64,000 bases of DNA from Leptolyngbya sp. Cla-17 (GCF_016807185.1 NZ_JAEVYN010000001.1:1362781-1426780); one strand, 5' to 3'; shown: positions 47,169 to 56,832, counted from the first letter of the stretch. Notes: a model not told the origin generated them from the letters alone. Program-made: numbers and translations.

Positions 47169-48155
47169 ATGTCAATAAGCGATTTGGAGCGGTGCTACGG
47201 GATTTTAGGGCTGAAGTCGGGTGCTTCTCTAGAAGAAGTGAACCGGGCATATAAAGATCTGGTTTTAATTTGGCATCCTGATCGCGTTCCAACCGGTAAT
47301 CCTCGCTTGGTCGAAAAGGCTGAGGAAAAAATGAAGGAACTCAACCATGCGCGCGATCGCCTACGCGATCGTGCAAACTCACAGGCGAGTTCTAACGCAA
47401 CAGCCCATCAACCAACCAAAGGCACTCGTTCACAATCAGAGCCTCGTTCTCAGTCGCGACGGCATTATTATCAGCCCTATCCTCGCCCTCATCAGCACTA
47501 TCAAGAGTCTGCCTCTCACGCCAAAGAGACACCCCGTTACACCGCATCCTCTGAGCAAACTGCAAATTCTCAATCTACCCAAAGCTCAAAGCCGCCAGAG
47601 CCACAACCTCGTTCGTCTTCAACTTTTAATCAGTCTGACCCCACTCGCTATCAGGCGTATTATCAAGCAGCTTCCTCTCAGGTGTCTTCAACATCGACTT
47701 CATCGACCTCTGCAACTAAACCTCCTGATCCACCCAAGCCCAAACCACCCCGCACTCCTGTGTATGAAGCTCCGGTTTGGCGATCGCCGCATCCGGATAT
47801 GAGCGGCACCAATTTTAGTGGAGCCGATCTCACAGAACGAGATTTATCTCAGCGGAATTTAAGCAATGCCAATTTGAGCAATGCCAATTTAAGTGATGCG
47901 TTTCTGCACGGCATTAATTTAAGTGGAGCAAATTTGCAGCAAGCGAATTTATTTCGGGCAAATTTATTGCAAGCAAACTTGAGACAGGCAAATCTGAAAG
48001 ATGCCAATCTCATTGGGGCAGATCTGAGTGGAGCAGATTTAACTGGCGCAGATTTGAGGGGCGCTAAGGTGACTGCGGGCGATCGCGTGATGGTTAAACT
48101 GACTGGAGCCGTTTTAACTGGAGCAATCCTGCCCGATGGTCGCATCCATAGTTAA
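47169..48155 (+). CDS. J-domain and pentapeptide-repeat protein
   Basis: 328 residues with three parts. (1) An N-terminal DnaJ-like domain (about 5-65) with Hsp70-activating HPD at 36-38 (YKDLVLIWHPDRVPTG). (2) A disordered Ser/Gln/Pro/Thr/His-rich linker of about 135 residues. (3) A C-terminal block of pentapeptide repeats A(N/D)LxX from about 215 (FSGADL, SNANLSNANL, QQANLFRANLLQANLRQANL, SGADLTGADLRGA), forming a right-handed quadrilateral beta helix. The combination suggests an Hsp70 co-chaperone targeted by the repeat domain. ATG 47169 is preferred to the TTG just before it. Confidence 0.9.
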   Translation: MSISDLERCYGILGLKSGASLEEVNRAYKDLVLIWHPDRVPTGNPRLVEKAEEKMKELNHARDRLRDRANSQASSNATAHQPTKGTRSQSEPRSQSRRHYYQPYPRPHQHYQESASHAKETPRYTASSEQTANSQSTQSSKPPEPQPRSSSTFNQSDPTRYQAYYQAASSQVSSTSTSSTSATKPPDPPKPKPPRTPVYEAPVWRSPHPDMSGTNFSGADLTERDLSQRNLSNANLSNANLSDAFLHGINLSGANLQQANLFRANLLQANLRQANLKDANLIGADLSGADLTGADLRGAKVTAGDRVMVKLTGAVLTGAILPDGRIHS

Positions 48156-48250
48156 ATCTACATAAGCAAAACTTAACCAAAAGCCAACCTGCCAATTAAC
48201 TTCTCTTGATCTAAGAGTTGTAATCTAGGCGACATCGCTACAAGAATAGG

Positions 48251-48877
48251 ATGTTGTATATGCTTCAACTCTCTACTTCCAAAGCTCCTCAGCGTGATTT
48301 GCGTCAATTTTTGGAAGAAGTTTATCAAGGGAGGCACTTGCAAGCATTTTGTGCCGGACAAACGATTCCAATGAATCCTCAAGATATTTGGGTTGTCTGT
48401 CGCGGTGTGGTTCAGTTGAGTACGCTTTATCCAAATGGAGATGAAGCCTTGCTTGGGCTAGCATGTTCGTCGATGCCGTTTGGTTTACCCTTATCACTCA
48501 TTTATCCCTATCAGGCGATCGCCATGTCAGATGTAGATTTGATGTGCATGACAATGGCTGAGGTGCAGCAGTCACCTGACTTAACGAACGAAATTTTCTT
48601 GCATCTCAATCGCCGACTGCGTCAGGCAGAAGCCATGCTAGCAATGGCGGGGTGCCGTCGAGTTGAAGATAGGCTGCGTCAGCTTTTGCTACTGTTGCAG
48701 ATGGAAATTGGTTCTCCTTGTTCTGAAGGAACCCGCTTAAGTGTGCGATTAACCCATCAGCATTTGGCCAGCGCGATTGGCACTACGCGAGTCACCGTAA
48801 CTCGTCTACTTGGTAAACTTAAGGATGAAAGCTGGCTGAAACTGGATAGTGGTCGTCATATTGTCTTGCTGCAATAA
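48251..48877 (+). CDS. Crp/Fnr family transcriptional regulator
   Basis: 208 residues. The N-terminal beta-roll effector domain (about 20-120; VVCRGVVQLSTLYPNGDEAL) connects through a dimerisation helix (NRRLRQAEAMLAMAGCRRVEDRL) to a winged helix-turn-helix whose recognition segment LTHQHLASAIGTTRVTVTRLL is very like that of NtcA. The effector domain differs from NtcA, so a distinct Crp/Fnr paralogue is more likely. The DNA target may resemble the NtcA-type GTA-N8-TAC palindrome, which is an inference. An alternative ATG lies nine bases into the gene. A terminator follows at 48916-48952. Confidence 0.88.
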   Translation: MLYMLQLSTSKAPQRDLRQFLEEVYQGRHLQAFCAGQTIPMNPQDIWVVCRGVVQLSTLYPNGDEALLGLACSSMPFGLPLSLIYPYQAIAMSDVDLMCMTMAEVQQSPDLTNEIFLHLNRRLRQAEAMLAMAGCRRVEDRLRQLLLLLQMEIGSPCSEGTRLSVRLTHQHLASAIGTTRVTVTRLLGKLKDESWLKLDSGRHIVLLQ

Positions 48878-48915
48878 TCAGGTGCTCAATCGCTGCGGAT
48901 AACCTCTCAACTGAA

Positions 48916-48952
48916 ACAGCCAACCTTTGTAAATTGGCTGTGATAATTTTTT
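48916..48952 (+). terminator. intrinsic terminator after Crp/Fnr gene
   Basis: ACAGCCAA (48916-48923) and TTGGCTGT (48934-48941) form an 8-bp stem with a 10-base loop; GATAA then six T residues follow. Located 38 bp after the stop codon. Confidence 0.78.
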
Positions 48953-49144
48953 ATGCCGCGACATTTGCGATCGCAGATGCTCTAAGTGGAACCGAGCCTA
49001 GCCATGCAACGTGCTGATTTGGTCTACCGGAACCGATCGCTATTGCTCCCTAATACCCTTTGAAGGGGTTTCTGTGGTTGCAATGGGCGTGGGCGGTGTG
49101 CAGGTACTTAGCGCGATCGCTGCCTTATTGGCTGAGATTTATTA

Positions 49145-50479
49145 CTACTCATTCATGTTTTTATAAGTAGCCACGGCAGAAGGAGAAATGCGATTGAGAT
49201 AGCGGAAAATCCAATATTTGAAAACAGTGTCTAAAATAACGGGGAATGTGGCGATAAATAGAAAGTTAAAATCCTGATTGGGAGGCAATCCAAAATGCTT
49301 AGCGAGTCCTTCTAACAGAACTTCCCAGCCATGGGGAGAGTGAAAGCCAACAAACATGTCAGTAAACAAGATAATGATAAAGGCTTTGGCACTATCGCTT
49401 AATCCATATACTGTTTCATCGATAAAAGATTTAAGCGTTTCTAGCCCTCTACGACTGGTGGCCAGCACGATCGCAAAGGCAACAGCAGAGAGCAAATCTG
49501 AAAACACATTCTTGACCGCGCGAGCACTCAGCTTGGAATAAACCTCTGCAATTTCTTCAGCTTTTTCTTTCAAAAGCGTGTCAGTATTAGTGTTCTCTTG
49601 AAGCCTTTCAGTTTGAGCAGTGCCTAGAAAGCGATTGAACTCTAATCGTTCTCTAAAGCTGTTAAATTCTCTCATTGCTTCCGATTCCAAATCGCTATTG
49701 AGAAAAATGCCCGCTTTTTCTGTTTGCCAAACTCTATCCACCAGCGGACCAACAATGAAAGCTTTAGAAATTTGTTGAGTGAGCAGCGGCACAATGATCA
49801 ACAGTAAAATTAGCCGAATTGATATAAGAGTCTTTGCCTTAGAAAAACGAAAAGTTTGAACAACCTGTTCCTCAGAGTTTGGGTCTAAATCTCGCTTAAT
49901 TCGATTTAATGTGCCTAAAATTGAGCGAGGTAGCACACCTGTTTTATCTAGAATGCTGCCATCGTCGTCTTCATCAGTCGCGCGATTATATACGAGATTG
50001 CCAGTGTTTTGATCAATAACATTTCCACTGCGAACCGATAGATTGGTGTTGTTCCCTTGAGCAAGCGGAACCAAATTGGTTGATGAAGGTTTGTAGCGAT
50101 CAAGAATCTGATCAATAAACGCTAGTTTTTCTAATACGGTCGCTGCTTGCTCTTGAGTTTCAATGTATGAACTGCGGCGATTATAAAGCGTGGAATTTGT
50201 AGAATCTACAATGACTCGGCTAGCTCTAAATTCTGTTAAGCGAACCTCCGCAAACTTCAAATATTTATTCAGTTCAGATTGAAAATAAATAAGCACATTT
50301 TCACTATGCTTAGTAGATTTTTTAGAAATTTTTTCACCATCAAAATGCTGATCTTCAATTGCCTTGATCATTAGAGTGGCTTCATATGCCTGCTCAAGTG
50401 CTCTTTCTGGTGTTTTTAAAAGCCATTGGTTAGCACCTTGTAAGTACTGACTGATCGATGTTAGAAAAGATGATCTCAT
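49145..50479 (-). CDS. pxcA: proton extrusion protein PxcA (CemA homologue)
   Basis: 444-residue cytoplasmic-membrane protein homologous to chloroplast CemA. It is needed for light-induced proton extrusion and supports CO2/nitrate uptake at low pH in cyanobacteria. The N-terminal PxcA-specific half includes RSSFLTSISQYLQGANQWLL and YFQSELNKYLKFAEVRLTEF. The CemA-like membrane half has four helices, with LISIRLILLLIIVPLLTQQI, LLSAVAFAIVLATSRRGLET, AKAFIIILFTDMFVGFHSPHGWE and a C-terminal LFIATFPVILDTVFKYWIFR. Length and motif order match the family. No obvious operon partners. Confidence 0.93.
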   Translation of the reverse strand: MRSSFLTSISQYLQGANQWLLKTPERALEQAYEATLMIKAIEDQHFDGEKISKKSTKHSENVLIYFQSELNKYLKFAEVRLTEFRASRVIVDSTNSTLYNRRSSYIETQEQAATVLEKLAFIDQILDRYKPSSTNLVPLAQGNNTNLSVRSGNVIDQNTGNLVYNRATDEDDDGSILDKTGVLPRSILGTLNRIKRDLDPNSEEQVVQTFRFSKAKTLISIRLILLLIIVPLLTQQISKAFIVGPLVDRVWQTEKAGIFLNSDLESEAMREFNSFRERLEFNRFLGTAQTERLQENTNTDTLLKEKAEEIAEVYSKLSARAVKNVFSDLLSAVAFAIVLATSRRGLETLKSFIDETVYGLSDSAKAFIIILFTDMFVGFHSPHGWEVLLEGLAKHFGLPPNQDFNFLFIATFPVILDTVFKYWIFRYLNRISPSAVATYKNMNE

Positions 50480-50570
50480 GATGGGAACAGGTTCACCGTT
50501 TAGATATTATTTTTAGACCAGCCATTAAAGTTAAGGTAAGAGAGATTCTAACAAAATCATTTGAAGGCAA

Positions 50571-52778
50571 TTGGTTAAGCAGGAACGAATCTGGATTACG
50601 GGAGCAACACGAAGCGGGAAAACGAGCCACTTAATCCGCCAGTTTTACCAATGGGTTGCAGTTGCTCAACCTAATGCGGCTGTGCCTGCTTCCTACACGC
50701 TAGCGGCTCCGCATACATTGGAGCCAGCATCTGACTTGTTGCCGTCTACCGGACTGCCGGGAATTTTGGTCTTTGCAGCAATTGGCGATAATCGAATTGA
50801 TTTGGTCGATCGCCTGGTTGCCGCAACTCAAAGTCAATATTCTTTTAATTCCACAACCCCGCTTGGGTTTTTTCAAGACGAAGTGACGCTGTTTTGGCCT
50901 TTGCTGATTCAACAGCTTGACTTAAAGGCGCAGTTTCCCCTACGGCTCAATCCTGAAAATGAGCAAGAGCTTGCCGCTCGACTTTGGCAACCGGAAATTG
51001 ATCGAGTGATTGGATCGCAAGCAGCCATAAATGAGGCGCGATTAGTTAGAAAAATTTTGGATCTGCTGCAACTTGCAGGGCTGGCTGGCATTCCCGTTGA
51101 GGACATTCCGCTTCGATTGCAACAAGGATTGGCAAAACAAGATGGCGAACTGCCAATTCCGTTTGAAACTGTTGGAATGATGTTGCAGCAATGGCAGCAG
51201 TGGTGTCTGGAACGAGGTCTGCTAACTTACGGGATTACGGCAGGGCTGTATTGGCAGTATTTATTGGAACATGCCACCTATCGATCGCACTTGATTCAAC
51301 GGTATTCGCTAATTTTGGCGGATGATGTGGATGAGTATCCGGCAATTGCAAGACACCTGTTTGAACACCTGCTCAACGCTGGAGCCTCTGCGGCATTTAC
51401 GTTTAATCCAGATGGAGCAGTGCGCTTAGGTTTAGGAGCCGATCCTACCTATTTAGCAGCACTTGCCAATCAGTGCGAAATTGTGGAATTGAGCGATCGC
51501 CCGACCCCCAGCTTATCCGATGATCTCGGCGAAACGTTGGTAGAGTTTGCCATCAATCCGTTAAGGTTCTTGGCACTGCCGGAGTCAATTCAGGCAATTC
51601 AAACCGTTTCGCGGTCTGAATTGTTGCGTCAAACCGCCGAGACGATTATTGCCGCTGTGCAATCAGGTCAAGTGGAACCAAGAAACATTGCGGTGATTAG
51701 CCCCGGTTTGGATGCGATCGCCCGGTATGCCCTGATCGACATTTTGACCAAACATCAAATTCCGGTTGAATCGCTCAACGATCAGCGCCCCCTGATCAGC
51801 TTTGCCATCGTGCGCGCGTTGTTGACATTGCTAACTCTCGTCTATCCCGGTTTGGGTCGCTTAGTAGATCGGGATGCGATCGCTGAAATGCTCGTTGTTC
51901 TAGGCAATCGAGGACAGATCCTTGACAGTCGCTCAGCTACGTCTTCAAATCCTACCTACCCTACTCTCGCCATTGACCCCGTGCGCGCTGGCTTACTTGC
52001 CGATTATTGCTTTGCTCCTCATCCGGAGCGCCCTCGGTTATTGCCAGCTACTACCTTTCCGCGGTGGGATCGGTTAGGCTATCAAACCTCAGAGGCTTAT
52101 CAGGCCGTGATTCAGTGGATCGAAACTCAGCAATCTCAGTTAGAACAACGCCTGATTCCGAATGTCGTTTCATTGCTTGATCGCGCCATCCAGCATTTTC
52201 TCTTAGGCGGCAGTTCTCTCGCATTCGATCAATTGTCTGCCCTTCGTCAACTAATAGAAACGGCACAGCATTATTGGGAAGTAGCTGACAGGGTGCGCCG
52301 TAGCAATGCCGCGGTAGATCAGGGAGCGACTCGCCAAACTGCCCCACCGACCGTCACTATCAGCCAATTCATTCAGCTTTTACGCAACAGCACAGTCACG
52401 GCTAATCCCTATCCAGTGCGCCCCATAGGAGCCGCAAGTAATGCCGTTACTTTAGCTACGGTATTTCAGTACCGCTCTAGCCGCCGCGTTCATCGCTGGC
52501 AATTCTGGTTTGATGCTGCCTCCCCTCGCTGGCTTAGCGGTGTAGATGCTTTATTTGCGTCTCCGTTATTTTTGCAAAATTGGTCAGGTGGCTTGTGGAC
52601 TGCCGCTCATGCAATGGATGCCAATGAGCAACGCCTGCGCCGCATTCTGCTCGATTTGCAATCGCGGACGGAAGAACGGATTTATCTGTGTCACAGCGAT
52701 CTAGCGACCAGTGGTCAAGAACAAACAGGCGTACTGCTAACACTGGTCAATGCGGCTACCCTATTCACGACCTTGTGA
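50571..52778 (+). CDS. AddB/UvrD-like P-loop ATPase, recombination-associated
   Basis: 735 residues, TTG start preceded by GAAGG. Walker A is ITGATRSGKTS (residues 9-19) and a Walker B-type SLILADDVDEYPAIARHLFE lies at about 245-264, as in superfamily 1 helicases. A C-terminal WTAAHAMDANEQRLRRILLD ... ERIYLCHSDL region resembles AddB/RecB-type helicase ends. The usual SF1 motifs V-VI are not obvious, so it may be an inactivated or structural subunit. It is close to cyanobacterial proteins annotated as recombinase-family; a DNA-repair role is inferred. Small gene 52943 follows in the same direction. Confidence 0.75.
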   Translation: MVKQERIWITGATRSGKTSHLIRQFYQWVAVAQPNAAVPASYTLAAPHTLEPASDLLPSTGLPGILVFAAIGDNRIDLVDRLVAATQSQYSFNSTTPLGFFQDEVTLFWPLLIQQLDLKAQFPLRLNPENEQELAARLWQPEIDRVIGSQAAINEARLVRKILDLLQLAGLAGIPVEDIPLRLQQGLAKQDGELPIPFETVGMMLQQWQQWCLERGLLTYGITAGLYWQYLLEHATYRSHLIQRYSLILADDVDEYPAIARHLFEHLLNAGASAAFTFNPDGAVRLGLGADPTYLAALANQCEIVELSDRPTPSLSDDLGETLVEFAINPLRFLALPESIQAIQTVSRSELLRQTAETIIAAVQSGQVEPRNIAVISPGLDAIARYALIDILTKHQIPVESLNDQRPLISFAIVRALLTLLTLVYPGLGRLVDRDAIAEMLVVLGNRGQILDSRSATSSNPTYPTLAIDPVRAGLLADYCFAPHPERPRLLPATTFPRWDRLGYQTSEAYQAVIQWIETQQSQLEQRLIPNVVSLLDRAIQHFLLGGSSLAFDQLSALRQLIETAQHYWEVADRVRRSNAAVDQGATRQTAPPTVTISQFIQLLRNSTVTANPYPVRPIGAASNAVTLATVFQYRSSRRVHRWQFWFDAASPRWLSGVDALFASPLFLQNWSGGLWTAAHAMDANEQRLRRILLDLQSRTEERIYLCHSDLATSGQEQTGVLLTLVNAATLFTTL

Positions 52779-52942
52779 TTGAAACAGAATCAGACAAATG
52801 GCGCAAAGGTTTGCGTTAAAGCGTAAGGAGGAATTGAGAATTATTTTTTATAGTTGGAGTGAGGCGCTACAAAGAATCCCGTTCCAAGAATCAAAAGAGG
52901 GGTTAGCGCTCTTCAACTAGCGCAGTTTACCCCAATTACACA

Positions 52943-53257
52943 GTGCATATCGTGAATGGATTAGTAGAATTTTATCGAGGATGGATGATTGAGGTAACTG
53001 CGACCGAGAGTGGCTTACGGTTGTGCTGTCGCTCTCCTCTGGGAGAAAAATTGGTTAATCCGACGGTGTATCACAATCATCGAATTGCCTTGACTACAGC
53101 AGTTCAGGTGATCAATCAGTTTTTTGCCTGTCAGTCGCTACGTCAAGTGTTGCGAGAGGTTTATGAAGCAGAAGGACTCAGTTTTGAAGAGTGGAAGCAG
53201 ATGGGGCGATCGCTAGATTTTGCGTCTCGTCATCAGTTTACGCAGTTGCCTTCCTAA
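52943..53257 (+). CDS. small hypothetical protein
   Basis: 104 residues, GTG start. Mixed alpha/beta: LVEFYRGWMIEVTATESGLR, LRLCCRSPLGEKLVNP, HRIALTTAVQVINQFFACQS, EEWKQMGRSLDF. No recognised domain or membrane segment. Its last 20 bases overlap the 3' end of the convergent ClC gene. It follows the AddB-like gene by 165 bp and could share its transcript. Confidence 0.68.
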   Translation: MHIVNGLVEFYRGWMIEVTATESGLRLCCRSPLGEKLVNPTVYHNHRIALTTAVQVINQFFACQSLRQVLREVYEAEGLSFEEWKQMGRSLDFASRHQFTQLPS

Positions 53258-55907
53258 CTAAGATCACAGTGCAATCACAATTTCGGGCGATCGTTTCTGG
53301 AATATTGCCCTGAATGGCTTGTTGTAATAACCCTTCTCGACTAGCTCCTAAAACAATCACATCGCACTGATTATTTTGCGCCATGTCTACCACCGCTTCT
53401 GCCACTGAATCAGCGCAAACGGATGTAATCGCTACCGATGCCTGAACTTGCTGCTGGAGGAAGGATGCGCTTTTTTCAAGCGGACTGATATCGTAGCTCT
53501 GGTCGTTGGGAGAAGAAACATGGCATAGCCGAATTTCTGGCTCGTGGCTCAATGAGACTAAAGCGGGTAGCAGAGTTACGGCATATTCTGCGTTAGGTCC
53601 ACCCCCAATGGGAACTAGCCATCGTTTTAGCCGCGTTAATCGCAGTAACATCTGAACCGATGCTTCTTCTGATTCAGGGGATTGCAAAGATTCATTCAAG
53701 TGTAACTGAGAGCCAATTAACGCGTCTCCCATTTTTACTAGCACTACATCGCAGCCTGCTTGACGAATTGCAGTATCAACGGTGTCGCCAAAAATGCGTC
53801 CCGGCGTTGAGGTACTCCCTTTCCAGCCCATCAGCAACAGATCAATATGACGCTCCTTGACGGTTTCTAGAACGGCTTCAGCGGTGCTGTGAGCGGCTCG
53901 AATCTGAGTATGCACTGGAATACCCCAGGCATTTCCTTGGTGAGTGGCCCGTTTTAGAATGCGACGGCTTAGGGTTGTATTCACGGCTGCTTCCGATGGA
54001 GAACTATGACGCGGCACGGCGATCACTTGCAAGCACTCAATTTCATAGTTGCGATCGCGGGCAATCACCAATGCCAGCTTCATGAGTCCATTCATCGTTT
54101 GAGGATTGCTCAGCGGCACCAGCAAACGTCCTTCCCCTAAAGCGGGCGCTTGGGTTTGATACACCACATAAGACGGCTCTGGCTGAGGACCCACTCGTTC
54201 CGAGCCACCGCGTAATTTTTCCGACTCCACCTGCAAAATGTCACTCCGGGTAATGATGCCCACGAGTTTCCGATGAGAAACCACGGGCAACCGAGAAAGC
54301 TTGTAGGTTGACAGGAGATAGAGAACCTGGCTGAGAGCATCCTCCGGGTTTACCGTAATGGGCTGCGGGGTCATAATGTCTTTGAGAACCGCCTGGTCCG
54401 GTAAGGTTAGCTGAGTGATTTTATCGAGATCTGTTTGCGTCACAATGCCCACCAGTCGTCCTTGAGTCACTACCGGAAACCCACGATGGTGAGATTTGGC
54501 GAATGCTTCAACTACTTCTACTAGCGTCATTTGGCTAGGCAGCGTTTCTACTTTTTTTTGCATGACCGCCGCCGCCGTTAAGGTTGCCCAAAGTCCATCA
54601 CTGATGGCATCTGAAGCCAAATGAATTCCTTTTAGCTCTAATAAATGGGTATAGAGGGAACCCGGAGCCAGCCATTCAGCGACTAAGTAAGCGGTGACTG
54701 AGCAAATCATCAGCGGCAAGATCAGGTTGTAGTTCAAGGTGGTTTCAAACACAATCACGATCGCCGTGATAGGCACCTTTGCAACTGCTCCAAAAAAACC
54801 TCCCATGCCTGTCAAGGCATAAATGATGGGTTCACCTCCTAACACTGTTCCGGCACCTAAGCCGACTAACTGCCCCAAAGCTGCCCCTAGCACCAAACTG
54901 GGAATAAACAATCCTCCGGGGGTTTCGGCACTGCACGCCAACACCGATAAAACAAACTGCACGACAAAAGCGCTGGCAGTAATGCGCCAATCCGCGGTGC
55001 CCATGGTTAAAAAACCTTGCAGCGTTGTAGTATCGCGAAAAGCAGGCGGCAATAGCGCGATCGCGCAACCAGAGATCAGTCCTGCCAATCCAATCTTCCA
55101 GGGCAAACTAAACCGTAGGTAGCGGCGGCTAAATTTCAAGCTTTCCAAAATGCTGCGATTAAATGCGGCTGCGAAGACTCCAGTTAGCACGCCCAGCAAC
55201 AGAAAAAATGGAATTTCTTGAGGCGAAAAACTGGTTTGATTTAGGGCGGACTGACTCACCAGGTTAAGGCTAGGTCCTGACAAAACTCTAGAGACTACGC
55301 CCCCGGTAAATGAAGCCAAAATTGCCGTTCCCAAAGTCAGGCTGGAAACATCATGCAACAACTCTTCGATGACAAACAGCACACCCGCAATTGGCGCATC
55401 AAAGCCCGCCGCCAAACCCGCTGCTGCTCCCGCCGCAATAAGTTGACGTTGATGATCGGGCGATCGTGGTGCCCATCGGCTTAATTGTGCTGCCAATGCC
55501 GCCCCAATTTGTACCGTTGGACCCTGCCGACCCAGTACCAAGCCAGAGCTTAGCGCCAACAGAGTGCTGAGCAGTTTCACGATCGCCACCCGCAAATTTA
55601 AAGCGATGGGCACATAAGCAAGGGCTGCTTTAACTTGAGGAATGCCACTTCCAGCGGCTTCTGGGGCTAAGCGCTCGATCAACAAGCCAGATAACATGCC
55701 ACCTAATAACCCAACCATTGGCAATAGCAACCAAGCCGGGAGCAGCAAAGATTCCCGCACTCGCCAGCTTCCAAACCAGTGAACGCCTTGCTTCAGCAAC
55801 ACTGCCGCCGATGCTGCAACTAAACCAATTAGAACCGCTTCAAAAATTGCTAGCCGCTTTGGTTTCAACAATTGACGAAAGGAGTTGAAAGCAGTAAGAG
55901 GCAACAT
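53238..55907 (-). CDS. ClC chloride transporter fused to CBS pair and two USP domains
   Basis: 889 residues. The ClC membrane domain (about 15-430) has AAGSGIPQVKAAL (anion-site GSGIP), LVLGRQGPTVQIGAALAAQL and AGFDAPIAGVLFVIEELLHD. A CBS pair (about 450-570; TLPSQMTLVEVVEAFAKS, IMTPQPITVNPEDALSQVL) follows. Two UspA-like domains come last (about 600-725, LLVPLSNPQTMNGLMKLALV and LLMGWKGSTSTPGRIFGDTV; about 755-889, WLVPIGGGPNAEYAVTLLPA and VIVLGASREGLLQQ). The gating glutamate of the GxEGP motif is Gln128, which in the E. coli homologue uncouples proton exchange. Predicted plasma membrane anion channel or exchanger with a cytosolic nucleotide-sensing tail. Confidence 0.93.
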   Translation of the reverse strand: MLPLTAFNSFRQLLKPKRLAIFEAVLIGLVAASAAVLLKQGVHWFGSWRVRESLLLPAWLLLPMVGLLGGMLSGLLIERLAPEAAGSGIPQVKAALAYVPIALNLRVAIVKLLSTLLALSSGLVLGRQGPTVQIGAALAAQLSRWAPRSPDHQRQLIAAGAAAGLAAGFDAPIAGVLFVIEELLHDVSSLTLGTAILASFTGGVVSRVLSGPSLNLVSQSALNQTSFSPQEIPFFLLLGVLTGVFAAAFNRSILESLKFSRRYLRFSLPWKIGLAGLISGCAIALLPPAFRDTTTLQGFLTMGTADWRITASAFVVQFVLSVLACSAETPGGLFIPSLVLGAALGQLVGLGAGTVLGGEPIIYALTGMGGFFGAVAKVPITAIVIVFETTLNYNLILPLMICSVTAYLVAEWLAPGSLYTHLLELKGIHLASDAISDGLWATLTAAAVMQKKVETLPSQMTLVEVVEAFAKSHHRGFPVVTQGRLVGIVTQTDLDKITQLTLPDQAVLKDIMTPQPITVNPEDALSQVLYLLSTYKLSRLPVVSHRKLVGIITRSDILQVESEKLRGGSERVGPQPEPSYVVYQTQAPALGEGRLLVPLSNPQTMNGLMKLALVIARDRNYEIECLQVIAVPRHSSPSEAAVNTTLSRRILKRATHQGNAWGIPVHTQIRAAHSTAEAVLETVKERHIDLLLMGWKGSTSTPGRIFGDTVDTAIRQAGCDVVLVKMGDALIGSQLHLNESLQSPESEEASVQMLLRLTRLKRWLVPIGGGPNAEYAVTLLPALVSLSHEPEIRLCHVSSPNDQSYDISPLEKSASFLQQQVQASVAITSVCADSVAEAVVDMAQNNQCDVIVLGASREGLLQQAIQGNIPETIARNCDCTVILVRKATA

Positions 55908-56442
55908 AAATTATTTAGAAAATAGAACCAAACGCTTTACAAGGATTGAGAAAAAGATTTTTTGCTCAGATACTTCATCTATCCCTTACAAACACCTTTC
56001 ATCTTAACTTTAGAGAAAAAGGAGATCATTGTTAAACCGAATGATTCACCAATAAAACTAGCAGGAGGGAAATCTCTGTATCAATCTTTAATACTTTATA
56101 GGTGTTCTCAATAGGGTACACCTCTACGATTCCTAGCCTTTCGCCAATCTGCTAAATTCATCCTGTAGTATGACTTTAATAGTTTTGAGTACCAGACATT
56201 GCTGAAATATCTTTTAAGTTGTTTTCGCTTCAGCAGTGAGAGTCTATTTCAACAAATGAATTGTATTTCTAGACTATAGATCTGAAAAATCAGTACGGTT
56301 TCCATAAGCAAAAAACATGGTATCAATATAGTATGATGACGCAAGTTACTCGGAGCCAATGCAATTAAATTAAAAGCAAACGTTTTGAGCGACTGTTGCT
56401 GTCACATTTGCCTAATAATTAAGACTATTTTGCAGTATTTTA
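55908..56442. other. divergent intergenic region clc-abrB
   Basis: 535 bp with no supported gene; it should hold promoters of both divergent genes. TATGAT at 56332-56337 is a candidate -10 for the abrB side, about 105 bases before its start, but no good -35 is visible. A weak AGGTGT/ACACCT inverted pair lies near 56100-56130. AT-rich throughout. Confidence 0.4.
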
Positions 56443-56832
56443 ATGATTAAGAAGAAGAAAATTGAGCCTCTAACGGGTGAACCCCTACTCAAAAAGGTTA
56501 GGGAGCTAGAAACCTTTACCAAAGAAGAAAAAGCGAGAGAATGCGGGTATTACACCATCACAAAAAATGGTGTAGAACGCGTCAACATGATGAAATTCCT
56601 CAATGCTTTAATTGATGCGGAAGGGATTGAGCTAGATGGAAAGATGGGTTCAAACGGTCGGGGTGGCAGAAGTGCTAGCTATCGAATTAGCGTGCAGTCT
56701 AACGGAAACCTGTTAATTGGTGCCGCTTACACCAAACAAATGGAGCTCAACCCAGGAGATGAATTTGAAATTTCATTGGGGCGCAAACACATCCAATTGA
56801 AACAAATTGACCAATCTGAGCCAGAAGATTAA
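56443..56832 (+). CDS. AbrB family transcriptional regulator (cyAbrB)
   Basis: 129 residues of the cyanobacterial AbrB type. The conserved N-terminal TGEPLLKKVRELETFTKEEK and ARECGYYT are followed by a central NGRGGRSASYRISVQSNGNL and the swapped-hairpin DNA-binding region ISVQSNGNLLIGAAYTKQM ... GDEFEISLGRKHIQLKQID at the C-terminus. cyAbrBs tune carbon/nitrogen balance and hydrogenase expression in cyanobacteria. The stop codon lies inside the 10-bp target duplication of the adjacent IS, so insertion cut just after the coding region and may have separated the gene from its terminator. Confidence 0.92.
   Translation: MIKKKKIEPLTGEPLLKKVRELETFTKEEKARECGYYTITKNGVERVNMMKFLNALIDAEGIELDGKMGSNGRGGRSASYRISVQSNGNLLIGAAYTKQMELNPGDEFEISLGRKHIQLKQIDQSEPED

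Noticed and set aside
47849..48145. 98-codon minus-strand frame
   Set aside because: It is antisense to the pentapeptide repeats; the regular repeat keeps the opposite frame open by composition.
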